Assembly: GCA_963729215.1 (NCBI GenBank)
Contig: CAVSND010000025.1
Location: 1-64,000, forward strand
Direction: 5' to 3'
Origin: CAVQJU01 sp963729215
GTDB taxonomy: Bacteria; Acidobacteriota; Vicinamibacteria; Vicinamibacterales; CAVVIG01
DNA: 64,000 nucleotides
The translations under genes and the position numbers were made by a program. How positions within the stretch are numbered: position 1 is the stretch's first letter; each line of letters starts with the position of its first letter. Shown here in pieces: positions 1 to 8,186 of this stretch. The notes under the pieces were generated by a model. The model was given only the letters and a program-made list of their open reading frames with translations. It was not told the origin of the DNA and searched no databases.

Positions 1-2738
1 GAGGAACTACCACGGGCGTCAGGCCTCACCACGTCCGGTCGCAAACCGACGTCCTTGCTTATCGGCTTACCGTAATGCTGGTTGATGTCCAACGGGCCAA
101 ACTGATCCCTGCCAACGCCCTTGGGGGCGGTCGGGATTACCAGTTTCACCCAAACGGCATCCGGACCCTTGAAATACGAAGTCTCGGTCGCATTGCGCAG
201 GGCGTCGATGCTGTCCTGGTGCTTCCCGGAGTCCGCGTTGGCGAAACCCGGCAGCTCGAACACGACCCATGAGTCTTTGGCCATTTCACTCAAACTGATA
301 GCAACTTCCGGTCTTTCGGTCTTCACACGGATCTCGGTACCGGCGCGCACAGTGCTCTGATTGGCCGTGATCTTGAAGTCCTTGCCATTGCGGCTCAGGG
401 TAATTGGCTTTTAGGAGCAGCCGCCCGCGCAGGAGTAGCCACCCGCGCAGGCGCAGCTGACCGCACAGCAACATCTTTCAGCGCAAGACCAGCACCCCTT
501 GTGGGCCCGGGCCTCCTGATGCTGAACTGAATGCGTCCGATATCGCCCGCGCACACAGAGGCGTTCCAGGTGGGATGAATCTCGCAAGTGTCGTCCGTGG
601 CGACGCTGTCGTTCTCGCCGTCGTGGAGCAGAACATAGGAGTCAGGGATGCCGGTCGTCGAGCCGTCCAGATCGTGGATCGCCGCGGTCCGGTAGGCCCC
701 ACCACCCCGGTTGTCACTGTCGAACCTGGAGTCGATCTTCGGGAAATACACGGGCTTGGCATTGATGTATTTCGCACTCTTGACTGTGTTTTCGGTGCTA
801 ACCCCGGCGCCCGTAAACAACAGCCAGGAAAGCGCGCCTGATCCGCGCTGGTTGTTGTCCTGGAAATTCACGAATGTCGTGTTGACCACGTCATGGCGAT
901 AGTCGTAGTACTCGTAGGCGCGGATCGGGAAATCCGGAATCAGGCGTTTCGGCAGGCTGCGGCCGTAGGCCTTTTCTTCCGGCGTTACGGGGTTGCCGAT
1001 GTTGTCGGTTTCACCCACGAACAGCGAATCAACCACCAGTGAGGTAAATGTGTCAGCGCCGAAGGAACCCGTTGAATTCGTGAACCCGATGGCATTGTCC
1101 GCCGCCTTCAGATTCCGGAAGACGTGCAGCTCGCCGCGGCCCCAGACGCCGCCATTGCGGTTCTTGTAAGCGGTGAGATCCGCGAGGAGCGATTCCACGC
1201 TCTTGCTGTTTTCGTCAGCGGGATTTTCCTTGGCAATGTGCGAGGGGCCGGCCAACCCGAAGACGCCTTCCAGATTGATGTTCCGGTCCAGCATGAACCC
1301 GTCGTAGTTAGAGTGGGCAACGTTGCCCCTGAATTCCGCCATCCTGGTTCGACGCGGCCAGATGGCCTTGCTGATCTCCGTACCTTCGAACTTCCCTTGC
1401 GGGTGTTCCGGCAACGACCACCAGAAGCCATTCTCATCGGAACCCGCTGCCACGTTGTCGATGAAGGCATTGTCCGGATTGGTGATCCAGTAAGCCGTCA
1501 CCGTGTTGTCCGAAGGCAGCAGGGTGTCCTTGCCGGACATACTGGCGGCCCTGTAGGTCGCGCGATTCAGCGGATTACTTCCAATGTTCTCTCCGTTTGC
1601 GCCGAGATTGGTCGGCGCGCAGGCCTTGGAGGTATGGCACTTGATCTGGATCGCCAGGTTGTGGACGAACTGGTTACCGTGCTCCGCGCCGTCTTCGAGG
1701 AAGAAGCAGTGACCGACGGTGTTGTAGGTCACGTTGTTCTCAACGCGCAGGAAGTTCGTGCCGTGCACGGTCACACAGCGGTTGTAGGTGTCGTGGAGCG
1801 ACGAGTTCTTGATGTACTGCCCCTGTGCATCTCCGACCAGATGCCAATGGATCGGATATCGGGCGAGAGTCATGTTCTGGCCCATTCGATTGAATTCGAC
1901 GCCCTCGACAAACATCTTGCTCGCGCCCATCGCCATCACGTGCCCGCCGAAGAACGGCGGCTCCGCCGCGTCGGCTGATGCCTGAAGCACGATGTTGCGC
2001 GTCAGCATGGCGACTTCGCCACGCTCATCGACGTCGAACGTGATCTTGCCGAAGTGCATGTAGTCCAGTTTCTTATCGAGCGTGATCGTGTTGCCACTGA
2101 ATGGCCGCAATGGTTCGCCGCTCGGCCTGCCGGGGATCGAAATCCGTGGACGCGAGGACAACCTCGTCACCGGCCCGCCAGCCAGACGCGTCCAGGACCT
2201 GGATGGAGGTGCTACCTGCGGTTGCGGTGTTCGCCAGCTTGGTCCAGGTGTGCTTCTGGTCACCGTGCAGGTTCAAAGTGCCGCCCATGATCATGATCCC
2301 GCGGTCAACGCGCTCACTCGCGACACTCGCTGGCGGAACACCGATGTCTTCGCCTTTCACATTGTCGGTGAGGGTAATCGTCGCTTTGCGCGTGTGGGGC
2401 CTGGCTTCGGTGCCGATTTCCAGTTCCCCGTGCAACATGATCCACTCGGTGGTCAGCTCAAGGTCCTTGTTGTCTGCGAAGCTGAGTCTGCCGTCGATCG
2501 TCACACCGCCGAGCGCCGGCGGACTGACGTCGAGAACGACATCTTTATCCGCTGCAATGGTGACCTTGTCGCCTGCGCGGGGCACTTGTCGGTCCGGCCA
2601 GGTGGCAGGATCAGACCAACGCGCCGGCTTGGCGGACGGCGACCGTCCTTCCTGAGCCTGAACGACAGCGAATGCGCTGACGACCAGGAATGCTGGAAGG
2701 AGCGAAGCAAGAAGGAACGAGCGATGTCGCTTACTCAC
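1..2738 (-). CDS. Secreted G8-domain / beta-helix protein, copy 1 (partial, frameshifted)
   Basis: The gene runs off the left edge of the window. It starts at GTG 2738 behind GGAGGTT. About 28 N-terminal residues form a Sec signal peptide ending AVVQAQ. A G8 domain follows (roughly residues 35-160, opening W-S-D-P-A-T-W), then a long right-handed beta-helix-like region rich in N and H turns. The reading frame is broken by an extra base near 2098 and by two extra A's in the AAAA run at 413-416. With both removed it stays open to base 1. It is collinear with the copy at 9520-12209, including about 50 bp upstream of the start. Eukaryotic G8 proteins such as CEMIP act on polysaccharide; any such role here is inference. 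Confidence 0.75.
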
Positions 2739-3393
2739 GGAATCAACCTCCGCACTCGAAGCTGACCAAGAACCGCAGCGGCACAGCATAGCGCGAGAAT
2801 CGGGCACAGCAAAGATCACGCAAACCTGCGATTCGAGACTCTCCAAGGGAGGATGCATACGTCTGCCATGTCTGATCGTGTCGCCGCGCGACGCAGCAGG
2901 ACGGCCGACGTCGGGCGCCGGCTCGAAGATGCACGCGCACGAAATGAACGTCGACCCTGACCTCGACGGCATTCGTGGCGATTCTCGTTTTGCCAATCTT
3001 GTTCGCCGCACGGGCGTCCCTACCCAACGAACATTGACGTAGGTAACGAGTAGTCGGGCGGTGTTTACCAAAGGGCCTCAAAGGGTCAGGTCCATTGGTG
3101 ACGCCATACGCCGGACTACGCCGCAATCAGGCCCTCGCGCTCGATTGTCCACAACCGTCCGAGTCCCGTTGGGGACGCCACCGCTGTTGCGAGTGGTATT
3201 CCGCTGAACAACTTCCCGTATTCATGAGACCTCCGGTGTTGATTCTTGCATCTATGCGGCGAGCGGTCCCCCAAATACACTCGGTTGAGTCGCGTAGCGG
3301 ACTCGCCTGCTACGCCACCTGCCGCAGCAGCCCGCCAAAACCGACGGTCCGCCATAGGCAAACGCGTTCGGTGTAGAATCAGCCCTTAGAACG
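2739..3393. other. Intergenic region upstream of G8 copy 1
   Basis: No convincing gene is seen in these 655 bases. The first ~55 bases (to about 2795) match the sequence upstream of the second G8 gene, so the duplication includes the promoter-proximal region. One copy of the dispersed CCCGTTGGGGACG repeat lies at 3127-3185. A TAGAAT hexamer at 3374-3379 could be a -10 box for the next gene, but no good -35 accompanies it. Confidence 0.5.
3127..3185 (+). repeat. Dispersed intergenic repeat, family 1 (copy 1)
   Basis: TCAGGCC at 3127 is followed about 38 bases later by CCCGTTGGGGACGCCACC. The same two-block layout recurs at 3793-3862, 4510-4567, 6224-6304, 9272-9315, 16205-16272 and 17761-17821, always on the plus strand and always outside clear genes. 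Function is unknown. Confidence 0.55.
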
Positions 3394-3606
3394 ATGTCTC
3401 GTTGGTTGAGGCTGACGTCGTCAATGGCCCTCTGGGTGGTATTTAGCGCTGGGGTCCTGTACACCATGCCAGCACCTCGCTCTATTGCTGCCGTGCTGCT
3501 GGGGCTGCTCGGTTTCGCGGCTGGGTTGAGCGAGGTCGTCATTCACCTCTATGCTCGACGCGAGCGCCATGCCGACCAACCCACCACACTCAATCTGAAC
3601 CACTGA
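3394..3606 (+). CDS. Small two-helix membrane protein, unknown
   Basis: A 70-residue product with two hydrophobic segments (about residues 10-26 and 30-52) and a charged, His-ending tail. No family is recognised. Support comes from the membrane-protein composition and a strong hairpin terminator 30 bases past the stop. No clear ribosome binding site precedes the ATG. The gene stands alone between two repeat copies and is read opposite to the flanking G8 genes, so it looks like an accessory insertion rather than part of an operon. Confidence 0.45.
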   Translation: MSRWLRLTSSMALWVVFSAGVLYTMPAPRSIAAVLLGLLGFAAGLSEVVIHLYARRERHADQPTTLNLNH

Positions 3607-3635
3607 CGTTACGCATTAGTAACTGAAGCACTACC

Positions 3636-3664
3636 GAAACCTTCCAGATAACCGGGAAGGTTTC
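3636..3664 (+). terminator. Hairpin terminator after the small membrane gene
   Basis: A perfect 10-bp stem, GAAACCTTCC with GGAAGGTTTC, closes a 9-base loop. The T-run is short (TTTCTC), so termination efficiency is uncertain. Confidence 0.6.
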
Positions 3665-3728
3665 TCCCGTCCGATTCGTTCACGCCGCCACGTGCAGTGC
3701 CCCCCGATCCCACGGTTCGCCATGGTCG

Positions 3729-3862
3729 ATCCCGTTGGGACGCCACCCAAGAAGATGCCCCTCAAACAGTCTTCCTAGTCTTGGCTGACAGGTCAGGCCG
3801 CGCGAAATGTCCTGGTGAATGGCAGGCTCCCGAAGGCGCCAATCCCGTTGGGGACGTACCCC
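3729..3862 (+). repeat. Dispersed intergenic repeat, family 1 (copies 2 and 3)
   Basis: Two copies lie in tandem. The first is ATCCCGTTGGGACGCCACC at 3729-3747, with one G fewer. The second is TCAGGCCGC at 3793, CCTG about 17 bases on, then CCCGTTGGGGACG at 3844 followed by TACCCC. The rest of the gap 3607-4048 holds no supportable gene. A 19-mer at 3914-3932 (TGAGTATTCGGACCCGTGC) is nearly repeated at 17042-17060. Confidence 0.5.
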
Positions 3863-4048
3863 GACCGTATCGAGTCGGAATACGCCCGGCAGCAAGACAC
3901 GATTTAAGCCCCCTGAGTATTCGGACCCGTGCACCGCACCGCAGGCCTGCTTGGCGTTATGCTGCGAGCCACGCAGACCGATTCGGGCTACCCCCGGTCA
4001 GCCGACTGGTAGTTAGCCGGACCAAACAATTCGAAGCGATTGTCAACA

Positions 4049-4447
4049 ATGCCTGGTTGTGTTTTGCGCGTGCAGTCGGCCACGAAAAACGTCGAGGCCC
4101 TCGTCGATGCATCAGGACTTCGGCCATTCGTCGTTCATCGTAAAGGTGAGCCGCGTGTTCCCGGCGCTGGGATCCGAAACCGCACGTCTGGGTTCAACGT
4201 CGATGTCAGCCGAGCGGATGGCGGGATCGAGAAGCAGACGCGCGACGCCATTCGGTTCCTCAATCGACATGACGTGGGACTTCGGAGGCTCAGACTCTGC
4301 AAGGGCTTCGGAAGCATGACGCTGGATTTCGGTCTGTATGATCGCTCTACTGCCGAAAGGCGCTGGCCGTCATATCGCCTTCCAGCGGCTTTGGTTCAGC
4401 GTGCTGGCAAGCACGGGATCGAAATCGAGCTGTCGTTTTATGGGTGA
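4049..4447 (+). CDS. Hypothetical protein, possibly DUF4279-like
   Basis: A 132-residue cytoplasmic protein starting at ATG 4049; a TTG at 4040 is an alternative. It begins with a short strand (CVLRVQS), has a hydrophilic middle and ends with the conserved-looking IEIELSFYG. The order 'xxLRVxS...PxxxxRKGEPR...FDxxxSxAD...FL..H...L..DFG...ELSFYG' resembles small DUF4279-type proteins by memory only. No signal peptide or membrane segment is visible. It is a lone gene between two family-1 repeats, with its own hairpin terminator just downstream. Molecular role unknown. Confidence 0.55.
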   Translation: MPGCVLRVQSATKNVEALVDASGLRPFVVHRKGEPRVPGAGIRNRTSGFNVDVSRADGGIEKQTRDAIRFLNRHDVGLRRLRLCKGFGSMTLDFGLYDRSTAERRWPSYRLPAALVQRAGKHGIEIELSFYG

Positions 4448-4470
4448 CTAATCGGCCGCCGGATGGCACG

Positions 4471-4494
4471 AAACTGGACCGCGACGCCAGTTTT
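4471..4494 (+). terminator. Hairpin terminator
   Basis: AAACTGG pairs with CCAGTTT across a 9-base loop and is followed by a T, 24 bases after the stop of the preceding gene. Confidence 0.55.
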
Positions 4495-4509
4495 CGTTGG
4501 GCGACGAGT

Positions 4510-4567
4510 TCAGGCCGCAACGCCTGAGAATCGCGTTTCCGCCCTATCGCGAATCCGGGGACGCCAC
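4510..4567 (+). repeat. Dispersed intergenic repeat, family 1 (copy 4)
   Basis: TCAGGC-cgcaac-GCCTGA forms a small hairpin, followed by GAATCG and, about 25 bases later, TCCGGGGACGCCAC. The hairpin plus GAATCG block matches the copy at 17761-17821 closely. This copy overlaps the 3' end of the recombinase remnant. Confidence 0.55.
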
Positions 4568-5077
4568 ATGATGTAAACCGTCCAGCAAGCCGGTTTTCAC
4601 TTCGGCGACAGCCTCGATGAAATCCGGGCGTCGGCTCTCGTCAATCATGCGCAACGGCTCCACAAGGCGGCGTAGGAGCAGACGCGCCACTTTCGGTTCT
4701 TCGCGTAAGGTCTTCCTCCACTGCTCCGTCCGCTGCGTCAGTGCCTCGCGTAGTTCCTCGATCTTCGGTGCCAGGCGGCGTGGTGCTGGGAGCCTGACTT
4801 CGAGGCGGGCGATCTCCATCTCCCGTTCCCGGATAGCCGGAGCGATGGTGTCGGCGGGCACGCCAGCCGCGATCGAGGCAATCAGATTCTCCACCTCGCC
4901 CCGCAGTCGGTCGCGCTCCACCGTGAGTCGTGCCGTGCCGTCCACCTCGCCTTGGTCCACCATCGCTAGCAATTCTTCGATGAACTTCCGGCTCAGAATC
5001 TCGCCCTCAATCATGTCCAGCACGATGTCGTCGGTACGCGGACGATCATCCAGGCAACCATATCCCGGCGCTGCGGT
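4544..5077 (-). pseudogene. C-terminal remnant of a large serine recombinase
   Basis: About 178 residues resemble the end of the large serine recombinases of phages and conjugative elements. There is a degenerate zinc-ribbon exit (YGCL...), the hinge VLDMIEGEIL, then a charged coiled-coil tail with regularly spaced Leu/Glu/Arg, including WRKTLREEPKVARLLLRRLV. The N-terminal resolvase catalytic domain with its nucleophilic Ser is absent, and the sequence upstream in this frame looks non-coding. I read this as a decayed mobile-element gene. It sits in the accessory stretch and ends inside a family-1 repeat. Confidence 0.6.
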
Positions 5078-5133
5078 TTGCGTTCGAGGCAACCCGGTAG
5101 CTCTCCGTCGGGATTGCTTCACAAACCCTGGAC

Positions 5134-5165
5134 TTGACATCTGATATATAGCGACACTATATATA
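5134..5165 (+). promoter_or_regulatory. Promoter with palindromic PadR operator
   Basis: TTGACA at 5134-5139 and TATATA at 5158-5163 are separated by 18 bases. ATATATAG (5144-5151) and CTATATAT (5157-5164) form a perfect 8-bp inverted repeat around CGACA, covering the spacer and the -10. This is the layout expected for autorepression by the PadR protein encoded 8 bases downstream. Confidence 0.7.
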
Positions 5166-5172
5166 GGACTCC

Positions 5173-5511
5173 ATGGCATCGCTGAGTCATTCGATCAAAC
5201 GCGGCAGCGCGGAGCTGGCCATCCTGATGGTGCTCAAAGACCAGCCGCTGCACGGCTACGAGATCGCGCGCCGGATTGAGCAGGACACGGCCGGCGTCCT
5301 CCATTTCACGCTCGCGTCGCTCTATCCGCTGCTGTACCGCATGGAGAAGCGCGGCTGGACCAGGGGCGCCTGGGAAACGACGTCGGGTGGCGTCAAGCGC
5401 CGCTGCTACAGCCTCACGGCGGCGGGACTGAAGCAGCTCGCGGCGTCGCGCCGTGAATGGAGCGTGTTTTTCCGCGCGCTCGATCAGCTCGGGGGCTTAA
5501 GCCGTGCGTGA
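5173..5511 (+). CDS. PadR-family transcriptional regulator
   Basis: A 112-residue winged-helix repressor. The motifs HGYEIARRIEQ, LYPLLYRMEKRGW and the C-terminal YSLTAAG helix-strand are typical of the short PadR subfamily, which has little beyond the winged helix. AGGA lies just before the ATG. Its stop overlaps the next gene by 8 bases, so the two are translationally coupled. Acidobacterial regulators of this kind commonly precede permease-prefix proteins or MacB-like exporters; here only a membrane protein follows. The inducing ligand is unknown. It probably binds the inverted repeat over its own promoter. Confidence 0.9.
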   Translation: MASLSHSIKRGSAELAILMVLKDQPLHGYEIARRIEQDTAGVLHFTLASLYPLLYRMEKRGWTRGAWETTSGGVKRRCYSLTAAGLKQLAASRREWSVFFRALDQLGGLSRA

Positions 5512-6169
5512 TTGGTCGAGCGTCGTACGCTCGCGGCTGATAGCGCTCGGTATTGAGGCCGAGCGCGAGGAACAGATTCGCGCCGAGCTGGCCGGGCACC
5601 TGGAAGATGCCTATGCCGATGCCATCCGGCGCGGATGCACCGAAGAAGATGCGGCCGCCCGCGCATTGGCGCAGGTGCCCGACTGGACACGCCTGGCGGA
5701 CGCCATCCGCCGCGCCGATCAGAAAGAAGGTCCGATGAGTCCCGATGCGAAAACCCTCTGGCTGCCCGGAATGGCCGCGTTGGGCTGCGCGGCCGCGGTG
5801 ATGCTCGGCGTCCCGCGGTTGCTCCCGGCTTCGCTCTGGCTCGATCCGAGAGCGACCATGCCGATGACGGCCGGGCTGCTCCTGTCGTATCTGGCGTTCG
5901 GAGCGCTCGGCGCCTCGTTGTCGCGCCGCGCGGGCGGCGGCATCGCGGCCCGCCTCGCCGCGGGAATCCTTCCGCTGGCGCTTCATGTGTCCATTATCGT
6001 CACGGTCGTCGTCGCGGCGATGTTTGGAGATCGCCGGAGCCCGGAGGCCATGCAGATCAACTTCCAGCTGCGTGCGGCGCTGATCTTCATCGTCATTCCT
6101 GGGGTCGCGCTGGCCGTTGGCACGCTGCCGTTCCTGAGGGATGGCGCCAAGACACGCGCCTCCGCGTAA
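5504..6169 (+). CDS. Permease-prefix-like membrane protein
   Basis: A 221-residue protein starting at a GTG inside the end of the PadR gene. Residues 1-70 form an amphipathic helical domain (REEQIRAELAGHLEDAY, then EDAAARALAQV) like the 'permease prefix' found at the N-terminus of acidobacterial MacB-type ABC permeases. Four hydrophobic segments follow at about residues 85-110, 120-140, 150-172 and 190-212. No ATPase or full permease domain is present. It probably works with the PadR protein as a sensing or membrane accessory unit. The transported or sensed molecule cannot be told from the sequence. Confidence 0.7.
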   Translation: MRDWSSVVRSRLIALGIEAEREEQIRAELAGHLEDAYADAIRRGCTEEDAAARALAQVPDWTRLADAIRRADQKEGPMSPDAKTLWLPGMAALGCAAAVMLGVPRLLPASLWLDPRATMPMTAGLLLSYLAFGALGASLSRRAGGGIAARLAAGILPLALHVSIIVTVVVAAMFGDRRSPEAMQINFQLRAALIFIVIPGVALAVGTLPFLRDGAKTRASA

Positions 6170-6564
6170 CTACGCGGGAAGTCGAAGCAGCTTGATCAGG
6201 TTTCGACCACGACCGGCAAGGACTCAGGCGGCCTGTCGAACCGCGTCGATCTGCTTCAGCCAGGCGACGATGTGGTTCCAACTGCCAGGCATTGGGGACG
6301 CCACAGCTGGCTTTTCGGCTTCGATCGCTCGTAACTGCGTGAAGGCCACGCACGTTGCGGCGGTTCCAAATCGTCCGTGCCGCAGTCACAGTCCTTCGGG
6401 AACAGCGTCCGCTGAAGTCGGGTTCTCTGCTCGATCGTCGCCTCCATCCGAGCCGCGCGCCGTTCGTGAGCACGTACTCGGCGAAATCGAAGCGACCGCT
6501 CGCACCGACTCGGTTTCCGAATCGTCGCGTCTATCCGAGCGCATCATTTTTGCGGAGTACCGGC
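6170..6564. other. Intergenic region with a family-1 repeat
   Basis: No gene is supportable in these 395 bases. A repeat copy occupies 6224-6304. The remaining sequence shows no good promoter, terminator or conserved small reading frame. Confidence 0.4.
6224..6304 (+). repeat. Dispersed intergenic repeat, family 1 (copy 5)
   Basis: CAGG-cgg-CCTG hairpin, then GAACCGCGTC, and ATTGGGGACGCCAC at 6291-6304. The distance between the two blocks is longer than in the other copies. Confidence 0.45.
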
Positions 6565-7182
6565 TTAGCGTGACGAACAGCACGTCAGCCCGTGCTTCGC
6601 CACGACCCGCGCGACCGCATCCTCTGAATCGAGAACCGTTCGGTAAAGCACCCGGTAGTGGTCGCCCTTCCAGAACGCCATCACCTCCGCGGCTTGGCTG
6701 TCTCCAAGCACCGCTTTATCACCTTGCCATTCCAGCCAGTTGACGATCAGGTGCAAATACGACGATTGTTCATCGGCCGCGCCATCGAGCCCACCGACTG
6801 GTAGATGCGGAAACAGTTCTCGCAGGTCACGAATCGCGGCCCCGGTTTGCTGCTGATGTGCAGCCAACCACCAGTGAAGCTGTTCGTGCACGAAGTTGGA
6901 GAGCAGCAGATTGTCATCGCCATGGTCGCCATATCCAATCGTCAGCACCGGATGGCTGTGTGGTGTCACCTTTTCGTCAATCAGGACTCGACGGGTAAAC
7001 ACCCACGGTGTCAAATCGACACGACTGAGCAGACGCCGCAGCCGTTCTGCCTCTGATTGCTCTCCCGGCGTGTTGTGGCTCAGTTCGATGTCGATGCCCG
7101 TTGTTTGAGCACGCAGCACGGACGCCAAGGCAGTCGTGAACGCTATCGCGGCGAAAACTGACCGACATCGCGTCGCACACAT
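6565..7182 (-). CDS. Secreted protein with an HExxH motif (putative zinc protein)
   Basis: A 205-residue product when started at ATG 7182, which has GGAAGGGA upstream; an in-frame ATG at 7200 and a TTG at 7209 are alternatives. A signal peptide (FAAIAFTTALASVLRAQ) leads into a domain containing FVHEQLHWWL, a match to the HExxH zinc-hydrolase signature. A possible third ligand lies downstream in the helix SSYLHLIVNWLEW. No known peptidase family is recognised and the protein is small, so catalysis is inference. It stands alone, opposite to the lipoprotein gene at 7370. Confidence 0.6.
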   Translation of the reverse strand: MCATRCRSVFAAIAFTTALASVLRAQTTGIDIELSHNTPGEQSEAERLRRLLSRVDLTPWVFTRRVLIDEKVTPHSHPVLTIGYGDHGDDNLLLSNFVHEQLHWWLAAHQQQTGAAIRDLRELFPHLPVGGLDGAADEQSSYLHLIVNWLEWQGDKAVLGDSQAAEVMAFWKGDHYRVLYRTVLDSEDAVARVVAKHGLTCCSSR

Positions 7183-7369
7183 GGTCGCTTCCCTTCCCAT
7201 GATACTCAACGGGTCGCGCTTCTCGTCAGGTTCGGATTAGCATTTGGACGTCCATCATCCGCCGGTCGCGCATTCGTACAGCAGGGCCAGGCCCTTCCGC
7301 CGTGCGCATAGACCCCGACGGAATACTCGAGCTTGACACCGGCGACGGCGGGGCGAGAGGCTCGATGGC

Positions 7370-7969
7370 ATGACTCTGCGAGGCGTGATTCCTGCCCTTC
7401 TGGCAGCGGCTGTGGTTGGGTGCAGCGGATCGCCGACGCAACCAAGCTGGGACGGCCGCGTGCGCGTGGCCGGGACGGTGCGAGACTTCGCGACGAGCGG
7501 AACCGTGAGCGCGGCAACCGTCGTCATCGGCAACGGCGGGGCAGGCGATCTCACCGCGACCACGGACGCTAGCGGCGCGTACACGTTGACGGTGGCTCAA
7601 GGCATGTATCACGTCACGATCAATGGCGAGTCGATCGCCGACGTCACGCTGCGAGATCCGACGTATCGCGGCGACTTCTTCATTCGGGTCAGCACCTGTC
7701 GTGGCCGATATGGAGTAATTCTCGACAGCAGAATGCGGCAGCCGGTGTCTGGCGCGACGGTGTCGATCGGCTCGCCGAGCCAGCCTCCTTTGGCAACGAC
7801 CGACCAAACGGGGTGGTATCAATGGAGCTTGGGATGCGGCGAGTCGTGCGGACTTGTTAGTACGTTCTCGCTCGGTGTAACCCACCCCGGCTACGTCCAG
7901 AAAATCATTGACGGTGGCCGAAGCTTTTGTGACGTCCATCGGATTGACGTCGAGCTGGATCCAAACTGA
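7370..7969 (+). CDS. Lipoprotein with two carboxypeptidase-regulatory-like domains
   Basis: A 199-residue protein. The N-terminus is a lipoprotein signal with lipobox AVVGC at about residue 18, so it is membrane anchored. Residues ~30-85 (GTVRDF...ATDASGAYTLTV) and ~105-195 (GVILDS...TTDQTGWYQW) each have the seven-stranded CarboxypepD_reg / transthyretin-like pattern of a variable strand followed by a 'T-D-x-x-G-x-Y' turn. These domains usually serve as surface-binding or adaptor modules. The gene is followed within 45 bases by a tiny membrane gene, probably on the same transcript. Confidence 0.65.
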   Translation: MTLRGVIPALLAAAVVGCSGSPTQPSWDGRVRVAGTVRDFATSGTVSAATVVIGNGGAGDLTATTDASGAYTLTVAQGMYHVTINGESIADVTLRDPTYRGDFFIRVSTCRGRYGVILDSRMRQPVSGATVSIGSPSQPPLATTDQTGWYQWSLGCGESCGLVSTFSLGVTHPGYVQKIIDGGRSFCDVHRIDVELDPN

Positions 7970-8012
7970 GTGCGCCGTTGGCTCGCGTGTCGCCGACAAA
8001 AGGGGACGCGTC

Positions 8013-8132
8013 ATGAATGGCGGAGCCGGGATCGCTTCGTTCTCAATCGGCATCAGTCTGCCGCAGCTGCTCACATTCTTCGTGGTCGTAATCGTCCTGT
8101 TCGGCTTGGCGAAGCTCTGGTGGAGTAAGTAA
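8013..8132 (+). CDS. Very small membrane protein (39 residues)
   Basis: A 39-residue product: a short Gly-rich leader, then one hydrophobic helix (PQLLTFFVVVIVLFGLAKLW) and a Lys end. The helix with its F-G-x-x-K exit superficially resembles the N-terminus of TatA/TatE, but the amphipathic helix and acidic tail of those proteins are missing. It lies between two genes in the same direction. Codon composition fits the neighbours. Role unknown. Confidence 0.45.
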   Translation: MNGGAGIASFSIGISLPQLLTFFVVVIVLFGLAKLWWSK

Positions 8133-8186
8133 GGAAACCAGCGACACGTCGCGTGGTCACGCGTTCGTTAGAGAGGTTCTGCGTTG

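Noticed and set aside
3697..4143. 148-residue plus-strand open frame across the family-1 repeats at 3.7-3.9 kb
   Set aside because: It reads through three repeat blocks, is Arg/Pro/His-rich, has no ribosome binding site and overlaps the better-supported gene at 4049.
4471..4502. GTTGGGC after the DUF4279-like gene, resembling the R' end of an integron attC site (GTTRRRY)
   Set aside because: No matching R'' (RYYYAAC) site sits upstream of this or the other repeats, and the hairpin here is a plain terminator. The genes are also in mixed orientation. I therefore call the family a dispersed repeat, not attC.
8013..8132. TatA/TatE assignment of the 39-residue protein
   Set aside because: The amphipathic helix, the acidic tail and any tatB/tatC neighbour are missing; similarity is limited to one hydrophobic helix.
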